Notes under the pieces: model-generated
Database searches by the model: none
What the model was told of the DNA's origin: nothing
Seen by the model: only the letters and a program-made list of their open reading frames with translations
Program-made: the position numbers and the translations under genes
Assembly: GCF_900111115.1 (NCBI RefSeq)
Contig: NZ_FOGD01000001.1
Location: 186,001 to 250,000, forward strand
Length of the DNA stretch: 64,000 bases
From: Giesbergeria anulus
GTDB lineage: Bacteria; Pseudomonadota; Gammaproteobacteria; Burkholderiales; Burkholderiaceae_C
Direction of reading: 5' to 3'
Shown here: in pieces, positions 22,848 through 29,831 of the stretch
Layout: every line of letters starts with the position of its first letter
Numbering within the stretch: the stretch's first letter is position 1

Positions 22848-24117
22848 AGCTGGCTCCTTGGGCTTGGGGCTGGGGTTGTGCGGCGGCCTCGGCGGCCATG
22901 CGGGCGCGGATACGGTCGGCGGCTTGGCGGCCTATTTCTCGGTTGCTGGCCTCTAGCGCCTCTTGGCGGTTGAGTGGGCGTGCGGGCAAAACACCCGGCT
23001 GTCCAGCAAAGGCACCAGCTACGGCAGCGGCAGCCATGTCGGCGGCTTGCTGCATCTGCCCCTTCACGGTGCCGATCACGTAGGCAAACTGGCGGCTGGG
23101 GTTGATGCTCTTGTCGCGCATGACACGGGCTGCTTGGACAAAGCTGTCCACAGTAGCCCCAGCATCGAGCAGGGTGCGCAGGTCGGGGTGCGAGGGGTTG
23201 GTGCTGGCCATGCCCTCGGCCTTCAGGGCCAAGCACACCGCGCTGGCCATCTGGGACTTGGGGCTGGTGGGGTAAGCGGGCAGCTTGTCATCCAAAGCGC
23301 CATCGTCTTCCAAAGGCGGGAAGGTGTTGGCAATGCGGGTGGGTGCTGGCGTGGGGGCTGGCGCGGCTACCGTGGCTGGTGCTGGAGGGTTTCCGCCGGA
23401 AGGCGCATCACACACACCGCCGCTAGGCGCATTCGCTGGCAGAGGCTGGCGCGCTGGTTGATCAATAACTGCGGCTGGCAGTGTGTGGGTATTGGTATTT
23501 AAATATCCCTCTCCTTCTCTCTCTCCCTTTCCCTCTCCCTCTCCCTCTCCCTTGGATGCCATGTCGCTAGGGACAGCATCGGGACAATCTTGGTTGTCGC
23601 TAGGGACATCTGTTTTTAGTTCTGGGCTGTCGCTGGCGATTGGATAGCCCATTGGTCGGCCTGCTGCCAGCCATTCTTCATATTGGGGTAGGGGGTAAGC
23701 GGTCTTGTTGCGCTCGTTGTGCTTTTTGATGCGGGCGCATTCGGTCTTCCAGCGCTGTTGCAGCTTGGACTCCCAAGCCGCATTAGCCTTCTCGGCCACC
23801 GTCTTGTGGTACAGACGACCATCGCTGCATTTCACCCAGCCATGCAGGGCACCTGCCTTGTGCTTGCGCCACTCTTTGACCACACGACCATAGCCAGCCA
23901 AGTTGGCCAGCACCCGGTCATCGTCTGACAGGCTGCCAGCGGGCACTTGGTGCCAACTGGCACACCACAGCAGCAATGCTGCCCAGCAGGCTTCTGGGGT
24001 TTCGGTCAGCGCCATGTCTGAGTCGCGTAGGCGCTTTACATCCAACAGCATGAATGGGAAGTCCCGCAAGTCGCAGTCTGCGGGGGTCAGTGGGGTGGGG
24101 AGGGTGGTGTTGCTCAT
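22837..24117 (-). CDS. DUF1376-like phage replication protein
   Basis: 426 residues from ATG 24117 (ATGA overlap with the upstream stop). The first 150 residues match DUF1376-type proteins: FPFMLLDVKRLRDSDMALTE, ACWAALLLWCASWHQVPAGS, LANLAGYGRVVKEW. These are winged-helix proteins taken as replication initiators in many phages. A low-complexity Gly/Glu/Lys tract at about residues 190-205 comes from a pyrimidine-rich repeat in the plus strand. A Pro/Ala linker then leads to a helical C-terminal domain (LLDAGATVDSFVQAARVMRD) ending in an Ala/Gln-rich coiled coil. Confidence 0.65.
   Translation of the reverse strand: MSNTTLPTPLTPADCDLRDFPFMLLDVKRLRDSDMALTETPEACWAALLLWCASWHQVPAGSLSDDDRVLANLAGYGRVVKEWRKHKAGALHGWVKCSDGRLYHKTVAEKANAAWESKLQQRWKTECARIKKHNERNKTAYPLPQYEEWLAAGRPMGYPIASDSPELKTDVPSDNQDCPDAVPSDMASKGEGEGEGKGEREGEGYLNTNTHTLPAAVIDQPARQPLPANAPSGGVCDAPSGGNPPAPATVAAPAPTPAPTRIANTFPPLEDDGALDDKLPAYPTSPKSQMASAVCLALKAEGMASTNPSHPDLRTLLDAGATVDSFVQAARVMRDKSINPSRQFAYVIGTVKGQMQQAADMAAAAVAGAFAGQPGVLPARPLNRQEALEASNREIGRQAADRIRARMAAEAAAQPQPQAQGASYAN
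23507..23553. repeat. Polypyrimidine/polypurine tract with CCCTCT units
   Basis: 47 bases of uninterrupted C and T on the plus strand, including four tandem CCCTCT-like units. It encodes the GEGEGEGKGEREGEG stretch of the replication protein. Copy-number change in units of six would stay in frame. Confidence 0.8.
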
Positions 24118-24485
24118 ATGCTCTCCAGCTTCTTGGCCCGGTAGCGCTTGTACCGGCTGTTGCGGGTATCGGTACCGGATTCGATCAGTCCCAGTGCTTG
24201 CAAATAAAGCAAGGCCCAGCACACCGACTTAGTGCCGCGCTTGGTGGCTAGCAGGATCTGTGCGTGGGTCATCCATGCGCCTGTCTTGCGCAGTACAGCC
24301 AGCACCGCCCACGATGCCGACCCCACTTTGATCGTGCCCGGCTTGGAGCCTGTGGGGCTGTACCGGGGCACCTCCAGCGGCATGGCGTTTCTGGCTCCAT
24401 TGCGCCCAGACTGATGGGTGCCCATGCGCTGCAATTGCGCTGTCGTCCATGACGACGGTGTTGGCGTTGGGGGTGGGGTGCTCAC
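24114..24485 (-). CDS. Small phage protein with probable winged-helix domain
   Basis: 123 residues. The C-terminal 70 residues have a winged-helix look: SASWAVLAVLRKTGAWMTHA, QILLATKRGTKSVCWALLYL, QALGLIESGTDTRNSRYKRY. The N-terminus is disordered and Pro/Thr-rich. It lies between an unknown early gene and the DUF1376-like gene, both with four-base overlaps, so it may be a replication accessory or regulator. No named family. Confidence 0.55.
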   Translation of the reverse strand: MSTPPPTPTPSSWTTAQLQRMGTHQSGRNGARNAMPLEVPRYSPTGSKPGTIKVGSASWAVLAVLRKTGAWMTHAQILLATKRGTKSVCWALLYLQALGLIESGTDTRNSRYKRYRAKKLESI

Positions 24486-24907
24486 AAAATCCCCCGGCTA
24501 TTCGTCGGATGGCTTTTGGTAGCGCCGCGTGTCATCCTCACGGCCATGACCAAACGACCGAAGGCGTGGCGCTCCAGTACGGCATCTTTGTATTCCTGTA
24601 CCGAGATGCCGTGCAGTGTGGCCAAGGCCGTCAGGGCTTCTTCCATACCAATATGGCAGTCGCTGTGGTCTGCGGCAACATGGTTGCCCATCCTGCGCTG
24701 TGCAATAGCCAGTGCCCCCCAAGCATCTTGCTCTAGGGATTCGCGGATGCACTCGGCCTTGGGGCGGCTTCTCAAAGTGGAAATGGTGATGAACGCATCA
24801 TTGAGTTCGTCAGAACATGGAACGTCCAGCCGAGAGGTCATCTTCCCGCCGGGGTCGGTGTGGCCACTGCGGGCCAACATGGTGGTGGAGTTCATGGGGT
24901 CAGGCAT
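24482..24907 (-). CDS. Early phage protein of unknown function
   Basis: 141 residues. CSDELNDAFITISTLRSRPK followed by AECIRESLEQDAWGAL resembles a ribbon-helix-helix segment (strand then two helices) at about residues 30-65. The second half (GMEEALTALATLHGISVQEY) is helical. It could be a DNA-binding regulator. It is the fourth gene of the minus-strand early operon, ending in a four-base overlap with the next gene. Confidence 0.5.
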   Translation of the reverse strand: MPDPMNSTTMLARSGHTDPGGKMTSRLDVPCSDELNDAFITISTLRSRPKAECIRESLEQDAWGALAIAQRRMGNHVAADHSDCHIGMEEALTALATLHGISVQEYKDAVLERHAFGRLVMAVRMTRGATKSHPTNSRGIL

Positions 24908-24940
24908 GGGCTGGCTCCTGGGACAAGCTGCATCGGTTGC

Positions 24941-25156
24941 TCAAAGACGATCTCCCGAATCTTTGGGAGAACACTGTTGGAAAACAGGAGGGGTAAAGCG
25001 CTGCTCTTTCTGCAAGCGCTCAACCGCGTCTTCCATCGTTCGCTGGGCCACCTCAAGCGCATACAACGCATCTGCATACGAAAGCCCGTTCAACTGGCGA
25101 AGAAGCTCCAGTGCTTTGGCTTTGATGGGTTCGGGGGTAAGCAGGGGCTTAGGCAT
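24941..25156 (-). CDS. Small early phage protein
   Basis: 71 residues from ATG 25156. It consists of two helices (PEPIKAKALELLRQLNGLSY; ADALYALEVAQRTMEDAVER) and a flexible tail. No family is recognised. It belongs to the minus-strand early operon, between the gene at 25322-25798 and that at 24482-24907. Thirteen more codons extend upstream in frame to 25195, but the predicted fold begins at the second Met. Confidence 0.5.
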   Translation of the reverse strand: MPKPLLTPEPIKAKALELLRQLNGLSYADALYALEVAQRTMEDAVERLQKEQRFTPPVFQQCSPKDSGDRL

Positions 25157-25233
25157 GGATGACCTCCTGAATGGTGGCCGGGGTTGCTTTGCCACAATGG
25201 GAGTTCCTCAACAACCCAGCAAAGGCCCCGGCC

Positions 25234-25581
25234 ATGAAAGAAAAAGATGTCACCGCATCATTGGTGAAAGCAATAGAACAGCTGTACCAACGATCCGATG
25301 CTATGACCGATCTAATTGCACTCATTTGTCTGCACCTTCGGGCAATCGACTCCACCACCGCCGAATCCATTGCAAAACTGTTGGAGGGCCTGCCAAAAGT
25401 CGAGTCAGCCACGATGACCGAGGAGTTGAAATGGCTGGCTCAGCACTTAACACCGATCTTGCGAGGCGATCCGGATGCGCCACTGCTCCTGAGCGTGCAA
25501 AAACCCCCGCCTGTTCGAGATCGCGAAGCGTTACGCAATCTGATACAGGTCGTTCCTGGGGGAAAGCAAGAATCGCCTTAA
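25234..25581 (+). CDS. Possible small plus-strand gene antisense to the early operon
   Basis: 115 residues from ATG 25234, with AAAGG eight bases upstream. The N-terminal half looks like a real helical protein (MKEKDVTASLVKAIEQLYQR, SDAMTDLIALICLHLRAIDS, TTAESIAKLLEGLP). No family is recognised. The second 260 bases lie opposite the 3' half of the minus-strand gene 25322-25798, so one of the two may be only partly real, or they form a convergent overlapping pair. It would be transcribed toward cro, against the early operon. Confidence 0.4.
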   Translation: MKEKDVTASLVKAIEQLYQRSDAMTDLIALICLHLRAIDSTTAESIAKLLEGLPKVESATMTEELKWLAQHLTPILRGDPDAPLLLSVQKPPPVRDREALRNLIQVVPGGKQESP

Positions 25582-25798
25582 GTTCTTGCCCATCCTGTGC
25601 AGAGGTGGTATCAATGGCAGGAACTGATAGTGCAGCCAGAGCAGCAGCCGTAGCCTGCTCATTCCCACTGTGGTGCCGGGTGGCCTGGGCAGCCAAATAC
25701 ACCTGCGCCACCTTATGCCCAAAAGCCACAGGGTCACGCTCTGTGGTGGAGTTGCTGCGCGCCCACTCGGTGGCGGCCATCAGGGGAAGATCAGGCAT
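25322..25798 (-). CDS. Early phage protein of unknown function
   Basis: 158 residues from ATG 25798, which lies inside the end of the cro-like gene (eight-base overlap). The first half (MPDLPLMAATEWARSNSTTE; DPVAFGHKVAQVYLAAQATR) has an early-phage-gene look and normal composition. The last 60 residues look less regular and lie opposite a plus-strand ORF with equally plausible composition. Second gene of the cro operon. Unknown function. Confidence 0.5.
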   Translation of the reverse strand: MPDLPLMAATEWARSNSTTERDPVAFGHKVAQVYLAAQATRHHSGNEQATAAALAALSVPAIDTTSAQDGQELKAILAFPQERPVSDCVTLRDLEQAGVFARSGAVAHPDRLARSVLSAEPAISTPRSSWLTRLLAGPPTVLQWIRRWWSRLPEGADK

Positions 25799-26030
25799 GG
25801 CCCGCCCCCTGTTCTGTGGTGGTGGCCTTGGCCGTGCCGCGCAGGTAGGCCCAGTCAATGTCGGGGCGCAGGTCTTCGCAGGTGATGGCGCGCTGACTCT
25901 CTCGCTCCAGGTTGATGCACAGCTCCAAGCTGGCCGGTTTGCGCCGGGTCAGCACCTGATAGAGGTAGTCGTCACCAATGCCGCTCTTTTTGGCAAGCTC
26001 GCGGCGGGCTTCTATGGGGATGGGGTTCAT
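25791..26030 (-). CDS. Cro/YdaS-like DNA-binding protein
   Basis: 79 residues. RRELAKKSGIGDDYLYQVLT followed by RRKPASLELCINLERESQRA is a helix-turn-helix of the YdaS/Cro type, with the recognition helix at DDYLYQVLTRRK, and IDWAYLRG at the end. It is the first gene of the minus-strand early operon and is divergent from the S24 repressor across two CTAG operators, so it takes the Cro position. A -10 box (TAGAAT) ends seven bases before ATG 26030 and no ribosome site fits in between, so translation is probably leaderless. Confidence 0.75.
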   Translation of the reverse strand: MNPIPIEARRELAKKSGIGDDYLYQVLTRRKPASLELCINLERESQRAITCEDLRPDIDWAYLRGTAKATTTEQGAGHA

Positions 26031-26055
26031 GCCGCATATTCTAGTTCAAAACTAG
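26031..26055 (-). promoter_or_regulatory. Early minus-strand promoter and operator 1 (OR-like)
   Basis: A perfect palindrome CTAGTT-CAA-AACTAG (26041-26055) overlaps TAGAAT (minus strand 26043-26038), a -10 box seven bases ahead of the cro-like ATG. The same 18 bases (CTAGTTTTGAACTAGAAT in promoter sense) recur at 29517-29534 on the plus strand in front of the other early operon. Confidence 0.72.
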
Positions 26056-26062
26056 CTTTTCC

Positions 26063-26090
26063 CTAGTCTAAATCTAGCTCATGTGTCTAG
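26063..26090. promoter_or_regulatory. Operators 2 and 3 of the repressor/cro region
   Basis: CTAGTCTAAATCTAG (26063-26077) is an imperfect copy of operator 1, beginning 22 bp from it. A half-site CTAGTT begins at 26087, 24 bp further on. Spacing of about two helical turns suits side-by-side dimers of the S24 repressor and the Cro-like protein. Confidence 0.65.
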
Positions 26091-26110
26091 TTTTTTGCTT
26101 GAATACGACT

Positions 26111-26890
26111 ATGACAATTGAAGACGTATGGATGAAAAACCTGGTAAGACTCGTTGAGTCACTGGGGCACGGCGACAAAAGGCGCGGATACCGCGAGGTC
26201 GCAGAAACAGCAGGACTATCTGAGGAGTACGTCTATCAGTTGGTAGAAGGAAAACCAAACAAAGATGGAGAGAGGCGCGTTGTCGGGAAAAGAGCTGCAA
26301 AAAAAATTGCCGCAGCATTTTCCGGTGGCCGCCCTCTTGAGTGGTTTGATATAGACCAGTTTTCTGTACCTGTTGATGCCAACAACAGCCTAGCCACCAG
26401 CAAAGGAGAAGTGGTCCCGCTGACCGCAGGGCCTAGGCTGATGCCCACGCCGATTGCGCTAGAAAACAACCCAGACTACCCAGCCGTGCGCCGGGTTCAG
26501 TTCAAGCTTTCAGCAGGTGCCACAGGCTTCGGCGTGGAGTACCGCGAAGAAGATGGTGCCCCCATCGTGTTTCAGCGCCAGTGGTATGAAGGCCGTGGCC
26601 TGCGCCCCGAAAAGCTGTTTGCCATCAAGGTAGCCAACCACAGCATGGAGCCGGGCTTGTTTGATGGCGACACGGTAGTCGTCAACACAGACAGCGTAGT
26701 GCCCAAAGATGGCGTAGTGTTTGCCGTCAATTACGAAGGCGAGATGGTCATTAAACGGCTGGCGCGTGACGGCGGCCAATGGTGGCTGTGCTCAGACAAC
26801 CCCGACCAGCGCCGCTACCCACGCAAAATTTGCGATGAGCACAGCATCATCATTGGTGAGATTGTGCATAAGCAAAGTGAGCGCATCTAA
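26111..26890 (+). CDS. S24/LexA-type phage repressor
   Basis: 259 residues from ATG 26111. The N-terminal domain (residues about 10-75) is an HTH region (YREVAETAGLSEEYVYQLVE). The C-terminal S24 peptidase domain carries the catalytic Ser in NHSMEPGLFDGDTVVV, the catalytic Lys in GEMVIKRLAR, and an Ala-Gly pair in KLSAGATGFG that could be the self-cleavage site. RecA-stimulated cleavage would induce the prophage. It faces the Cro-like gene over CTAG operators that also occur at 29495-29531. A -10-like TTGAAT ends six bases ahead of ATG, with no ribosome site, as for leaderless lambda cI mRNA. Confidence 0.85.
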   Translation: MTIEDVWMKNLVRLVESLGHGDKRRGYREVAETAGLSEEYVYQLVEGKPNKDGERRVVGKRAAKKIAAAFSGGRPLEWFDIDQFSVPVDANNSLATSKGEVVPLTAGPRLMPTPIALENNPDYPAVRRVQFKLSAGATGFGVEYREEDGAPIVFQRQWYEGRGLRPEKLFAIKVANHSMEPGLFDGDTVVVNTDSVVPKDGVVFAVNYEGEMVIKRLARDGGQWWLCSDNPDQRRYPRKICDEHSIIIGEIVHKQSERI

Positions 26891-26937
26891 TAATCATCAA
26901 ATATTGATTTAAATAAATATTTAATTAGGATTTGGTC

Positions 26938-27303
26938 TTGCGGTTAAAATTATTTTTTATATTTCTTATCGCACCCGAGTTAGCATTTGCTAGAGATAGT
27001 AGCGGTGCCTTCTGGGCACTTCTATCATTTCCATTAGCTATTATTTTTTCTGGCCTGATCTCGACTATGCTTGATCACAACGGAAGACATAGTCTAGGTT
27101 CATTCTTAATAGGTTTATTTCTGGCCTATCCAATAATTCTATGGATTGGAAATTGGGTATTCAAATTAATTTCTTATCAATTTAAAGAAATTACAAAATC
27201 TATTCCAGAGTGGATGGTTTGGGTTATTTTAATTTCTCTTATTAAGGTATTAAGCATAATCATTGATTATTGCAAAAGAAAAAAGGATAAAAAATGGGGT
27301 TAA
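26938..27303 (+). CDS. Small membrane protein beside the repressor
   Basis: 121 residues, low GC, from a TTG at 26938 (AGGA seven bases upstream; an in-frame TTG at 26932 is too near it). An N-terminal signal-like segment (LKLFFIFLIAPELAFA, cleavage possible before RD) is followed by three hydrophobic segments (SFPLAIIFSGLISTML; SFLIGLFLAYPIILWIGNWV; WMVWVILISLIKVLSIII) and a Lys-rich tail. No family is recognised. It overlaps the next gene by ten bases and follows the repressor closely, so it is probably expressed in the lysogen. A superinfection-exclusion or membrane-effector role is an inference from that position. Confidence 0.65.
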   Translation: MRLKLFFIFLIAPELAFARDSSGAFWALLSFPLAIIFSGLISTMLDHNGRHSLGSFLIGLFLAYPIILWIGNWVFKLISYQFKEITKSIPEWMVWVILISLIKVLSIIIDYCKRKKDKKWG

Positions 27304-28130
27304 TAAAAAGAGAAAAAGTGCTGATCTTGGCGAAGACACATCCATCACCAAGTGCTCAATATATGGAAACATCCTGCATAGCAGGTATCAATGAAGACGG
27401 GCTAATGCGCCGATTGTATCCTGTGCCATTCCGAATGCTCGGAAATAATCAACAGTTTAAAAAGTGGCAATGGATTGAAGTACAAGTGGAAAAGGCTATC
27501 GGAGACCACCGAGCTGAAAGCCACAAAATTTACATTGATTCGATTTCTTGCGGCGATATTATATCGCCCAAGAATGAATGGAAATTACGTCAAATTTGGA
27601 TTGAAAAAATCCCAATTCTTAAAAATTTTGACATTCTAAATATGAAGGTATTTAATGATGGGCCTTCAATTGGTTTATTAAAGCCGAAAGAAATTATTAA
27701 ACTGGAAATTACGAAGTCCAGAAATCAAGACTGGACAAAAGAAGAAAAAGAAAAACTTGTGCGCTCGCAAATGCAGGGGAATTTCTTTTCCGAATTTGAC
27801 GCAACGAAGCAAGTACGAGAACTACAGAAGATTCCTTTTGATTTCTACTATCACTACACTTATGATTCGCCAGAAGGTGAAAAATCTTATAAAAATAAAA
27901 TTGTTGATTGGGAAGCTGGCGCTTTATTTTGGAACTGTCGTGCCAGTCACGGAATCAATTGGGAAACTCCATTTAGAGATAAATTAGAGAGCCATTTCTC
28001 AGAAAAAAGAGACTTGATGTTTCTTATGGGAAATCAGCATAGATTCCAAGATCAGTGGCTCATCATTAGTCTGATCTATCCACCTAAGCAAATGCCATCT
28101 GAGACAGAAAATCAGTGCCTACTTTTTTGA
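27294..28130 (+). CDS. Unknown lysogeny-region protein, possibly dual-OB fold
   Basis: 278 residues, low GC. The first 45 residues (KVLILAKTHPSPSAQYMETS, then CIAGINEDGLMRRLYPVPFR) recall the start of 'dual OB-containing' proteins, which have an ILAK...C.AGI...G...R layout. The middle is beta-rich with charged helices (WTKEEKEKLVRSQMQGNFFS). The C-terminus has DFYYHYTYDSPEGEKSYKNK, DWEAGALFWNCRAS and MFLMGNQHRFQDQWLIISLIYPP. Proteins of this type are, to my knowledge, found with DUF488 proteins, which is exactly the neighbour here: the two genes converge and overlap by 47 bp. The function is unknown; a nucleic-acid-binding role is inferred. Confidence 0.65.
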   Translation: MGLIKREKVLILAKTHPSPSAQYMETSCIAGINEDGLMRRLYPVPFRMLGNNQQFKKWQWIEVQVEKAIGDHRAESHKIYIDSISCGDIISPKNEWKLRQIWIEKIPILKNFDILNMKVFNDGPSIGLLKPKEIIKLEITKSRNQDWTKEEKEKLVRSQMQGNFFSEFDATKQVRELQKIPFDFYYHYTYDSPEGEKSYKNKIVDWEAGALFWNCRASHGINWETPFRDKLESHFSEKRDLMFLMGNQHRFQDQWLIISLIYPPKQMPSETENQCLLF

Positions 28131-28572
28131 TGGTGGCAGTAGCTTTAATATGCTTTATTTCTGCACCACAAAAGTCCCGAACTGCATTTGCTACCATCGA
28201 ACGATGGCAAAAATTGGAATCGGCTTCGTAACACAGTAGAGCACAGTTCATTCCATGTACTAAGCCAGATAGGTTGGCTATTGCAGACTTTTGTAGCTTC
28301 AAGTGCTCCATAAAACCAATGGTGTAGCGTTTCCAGTCACCGTCTACTCGGTACTGATCCCGAACTAATTTGGGACACCCCAAAGTCACCATGTGAATGT
28401 ACTCACGACCAGAAATATTCAACACGTTAGCCAACGCCCTTTTCGAAAATCCCGGCTTGCGCGATAAAGGCAATTCTCGGACGTCTACAATAGCCTCGAT
28501 CTCATACGCAGCGAGCAAGGACATAAACGTATCAATGTCCAGTCCTTCATAGCCTATAGTAAAAATAGTCAT
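28084..28572 (-). CDS. DUF488 family protein
   Basis: 162 residues. The family pattern is clear: TIGYEG at the start, IEAIVDVRELPLSRKPGFSK, a LGCPKLVRDQY segment, and ALLCYEADSNFCHRSMVANAV with the conserved C...E...CHR. DUF488 proteins are suspected nucleic-acid-modifying or binding enzymes but have no established activity that I know of. A good ribosome site (AAGGGGTG) precedes ATG 28572. A near-palindrome (28605-28626) containing TATAAA-like boxes in the upstream AT-rich DNA may control it. It converges with and overlaps the unknown gene to the left, which suggests a functional pair. Confidence 0.85.
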   Translation of the reverse strand: MTIFTIGYEGLDIDTFMSLLAAYEIEAIVDVRELPLSRKPGFSKRALANVLNISGREYIHMVTLGCPKLVRDQYRVDGDWKRYTIGFMEHLKLQKSAIANLSGLVHGMNCALLCYEADSNFCHRSMVANAVRDFCGAEIKHIKATATIKKVGTDFLSQMAFA

Positions 28573-28604
28573 TTTTTCACCCCTTATTGGCTGATTCTAC
28601 TGGA

Positions 28605-28626
28605 TGCAGAATTTATAATTCCTGCA
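28605..28626. promoter_or_regulatory. Near-palindrome upstream of the DUF488 gene
   Basis: TGCAG ... CTGCA arms enclose an AATT-rich core over 22 bp, including TATAAT on the plus strand and TATAAA on the minus strand. It sits 33-54 bases before the DUF488 start, where an operator or the -10 region is expected. Confidence 0.4.
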
Positions 28627-28782
28627 TAAATTTAAGGTTTATTTTTACAAAAAAATTGGCTTTTCTGCTCCAACTTCAGCCGTGCACCACGGGCGCGGCA
28701 TTGAGCTTCAGACTGCACCTCCCAGCCTTTGCAGGCCAGTGCGATGTAGCGCGGCTCCTTCCGTTAAGGCGACTTTTTGCGT

Positions 28783-29082
28783 TCAAGTTGTCACCAGCTC
28801 ACGCAGTATTTCGGGGTGCGCTTGGGCAACGCGCATTAGGGACTGAGCCGCCCCAGAGGGCTGTCTGCGCCCCTGCTCCCATTCTTGCAGCGTGCGTACA
28901 CTTACCCCCAGCAGCTTGGCAAATGCGGACTGCGAAACCCCCACCTTGGCCCGCGCCTGTGCTGCAACTGTCAGGGTGACGCGATGCACACGCCCCTCTC
29001 CACGTTTGGCCTGCTGAATCGACTCCAGCACATCATTGGCAAACGCCTGCATTTCAGCGTCCATCTTCACGGTTTTAGGCAT
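28783..29082 (-). CDS. higA: HigA-like antitoxin
   Basis: 99 residues from ATG 29082 (three codons later than the longest frame). KVGVSQSAFAKLLGVSVRTL followed by QEWEQGRRQPSGAAQSLMRV is an Xre-type helix-turn-helix close to the C-terminus; an acidic N-terminal part (MDAEMQAFANDVLESIQQAK) probably wraps the toxin. It follows the RelE-like toxin gene with an eight-base overlap, the toxin-first order of higBA. It would neutralise HigB and repress the operon. It helps retain the prophage or may serve in anti-phage response. Confidence 0.85.
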   Translation of the reverse strand: MPKTVKMDAEMQAFANDVLESIQQAKRGEGRVHRVTLTVAAQARAKVGVSQSAFAKLLGVSVRTLQEWEQGRRQPSGAAQSLMRVAQAHPEILRELVTT

Positions 29083-29386
29083 CGTAAGCATCCTTCCACA
29101 TCTTCAGAACAGCGGCGGGCATATTGTCGAATTTGGCTTTGGCATAAATAGCCACCAACACCACCTCACCATGAGCCAGTCGCGTGAAGTAAATCACGCG
29201 CCCCCCACCACGCTTGCCCATGCCAGCGCGGCCCCAGCGCACCTTGCGTAGGCCATCTGCACCGGGAATGACATCGCCCGCCAACGGGTTGCCAGCAATC
29301 CACTGAATCAGCAACTGGCGATCAGCATCGTTAAGCACATCTGCCACCATGCGCTGAAAAATGGGGGTTTCTATCACGGTAAGCAT
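29075..29386 (-). CDS. higB: HigB/RelE-like toxin
   Basis: 103 residues from ATG 29386. Typical RelE-superfamily features are QRMVADVLNDADRQLLIQWI, NPLAGDVIPGADGLRKVRW and GKRGGGRVIYFTRL, followed by VVLVAIYAKAKFDNMPA. Such toxins cut mRNA on the ribosome. A perfect TATAAT (minus strand 29399-29394) ends seven bases before ATG, with no room for a ribosome site, so leaderless translation is predicted. The pair lies between the repressor-side cargo genes and the second operator cluster. Confidence 0.85.
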   Translation of the reverse strand: MLTVIETPIFQRMVADVLNDADRQLLIQWIAGNPLAGDVIPGADGLRKVRWGRAGMGKRGGGRVIYFTRLAHGEVVLVAIYAKAKFDNMPAAVLKMWKDAYDA

Positions 29387-29393
29387 AGGCAAC

Positions 29394-29399
29394 ATTATA
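29394..29399 (-). promoter_or_regulatory. -10 box of higBA
   Basis: Consensus TATAAT on the minus strand, seven bases ahead of the higB start codon. No clear -35 box is seen 16-18 bp upstream, so an activator or weak basal activity is possible. Confidence 0.55.
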
Positions 29400-29494
29400 C
29401 GTCATTGCCGGATGTATGGGGGTTTTACGCCCCACTTTCCGCTCACTCATCCTTCTGCCAAAAACTAGGGGTTTACCCTATGTTTTGGGTATTT

Positions 29495-29534
29495 CTAGTT
29501 TTAATCTAGCTTTTTTCTAGTTTTGAACTAGAAT
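29495..29534 (+). promoter_or_regulatory. Second operator cluster and early plus-strand promoter (OL-like)
   Basis: CTAGTTTTAATCTAG (29495-29509) and CTAGTTTTGAACTAG (29517-29531) are 22 bp apart, the same spacing as in the repressor/cro region; the second is the exact reverse complement of operator 1 there. TAGAAT (29529-29534) is the -10 box in the same relative place as before cro. A further CTAG at 29465 may be a third half-site. The two clusters should bind the same repressor, as lambda OR and OL do. Confidence 0.72.
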
Positions 29535-29540
29535 CATACC

Positions 29541-29600
29541 ATGCCGCAAAAAACGCGGCGCGGGCACCGAGTCATCGAACAGGCGCGCCCTGCCCTCTAA
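29541..29600 (+). CDS. Tiny basic leader peptide (possible N-like ARM peptide)
   Basis: A 19-codon ORF, MPQKTRRGHRVIEQARPAL, begins six bases after the TAGAAT box of the early plus-strand promoter. The KTRRGHR start resembles the arginine-rich RNA-binding start of lambdoid N proteins (for example QTRRRERR in lambda N), and a short GAAA-loop hairpin follows 19 bases after its stop. It may be a leader peptide, an antitermination peptide or not translated at all. There is no ribosome site; translation would have to be leaderless. Confidence 0.35.
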   Translation: MPQKTRRGHRVIEQARPAL

Positions 29601-29618
29601 CAACTCAACACAGAAAGA

Positions 29619-29634
29619 GCAGCCGAAAGGTTGC
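29619..29634 (+). other. Hairpin with GAAA loop (boxB-like)
   Basis: GCAGCC-GAAA-GGTTGC folds into a six-base-pair stem (one G-U pair) with a GNRA tetraloop in the early plus-strand leader RNA. Lambda boxB hairpins have five-base-pair stems with GNRA-folded loops. No convincing boxA is seen just upstream. Confidence 0.35.
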
Positions 29635-29831
29635 GCTGCCAAAAGCTAGGCAGTCCCAGTCCGCCAAAGCGCGGTACACGGGTAGGGAAGGGCCTGCGCA
29701 GAGAGGGCAGGAGGATGTCACCAGCGAAGGTGCCGAATGTTGATTCGGTCAAACGGATACCAGAGTCCGCACGCCTTTGACAACAAGGGCGGAAACCTGA
29801 GCAGCCTTGCGAGAGGCGGTTCAGGCTTCCA

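Noticed and set aside
24516-26066. A 516-codon plus-strand ORF across several early genes
   Set aside because: It runs antisense through four overlapping minus-strand genes and the operator region, with a Ser/Arg/Cys-rich product lacking any domain.
28587-28979. A 130-codon plus-strand ORF antisense to higA
   Set aside because: Cys/Ala/Pro-rich shadow of the antitoxin gene and its downstream gap; no ribosome site.
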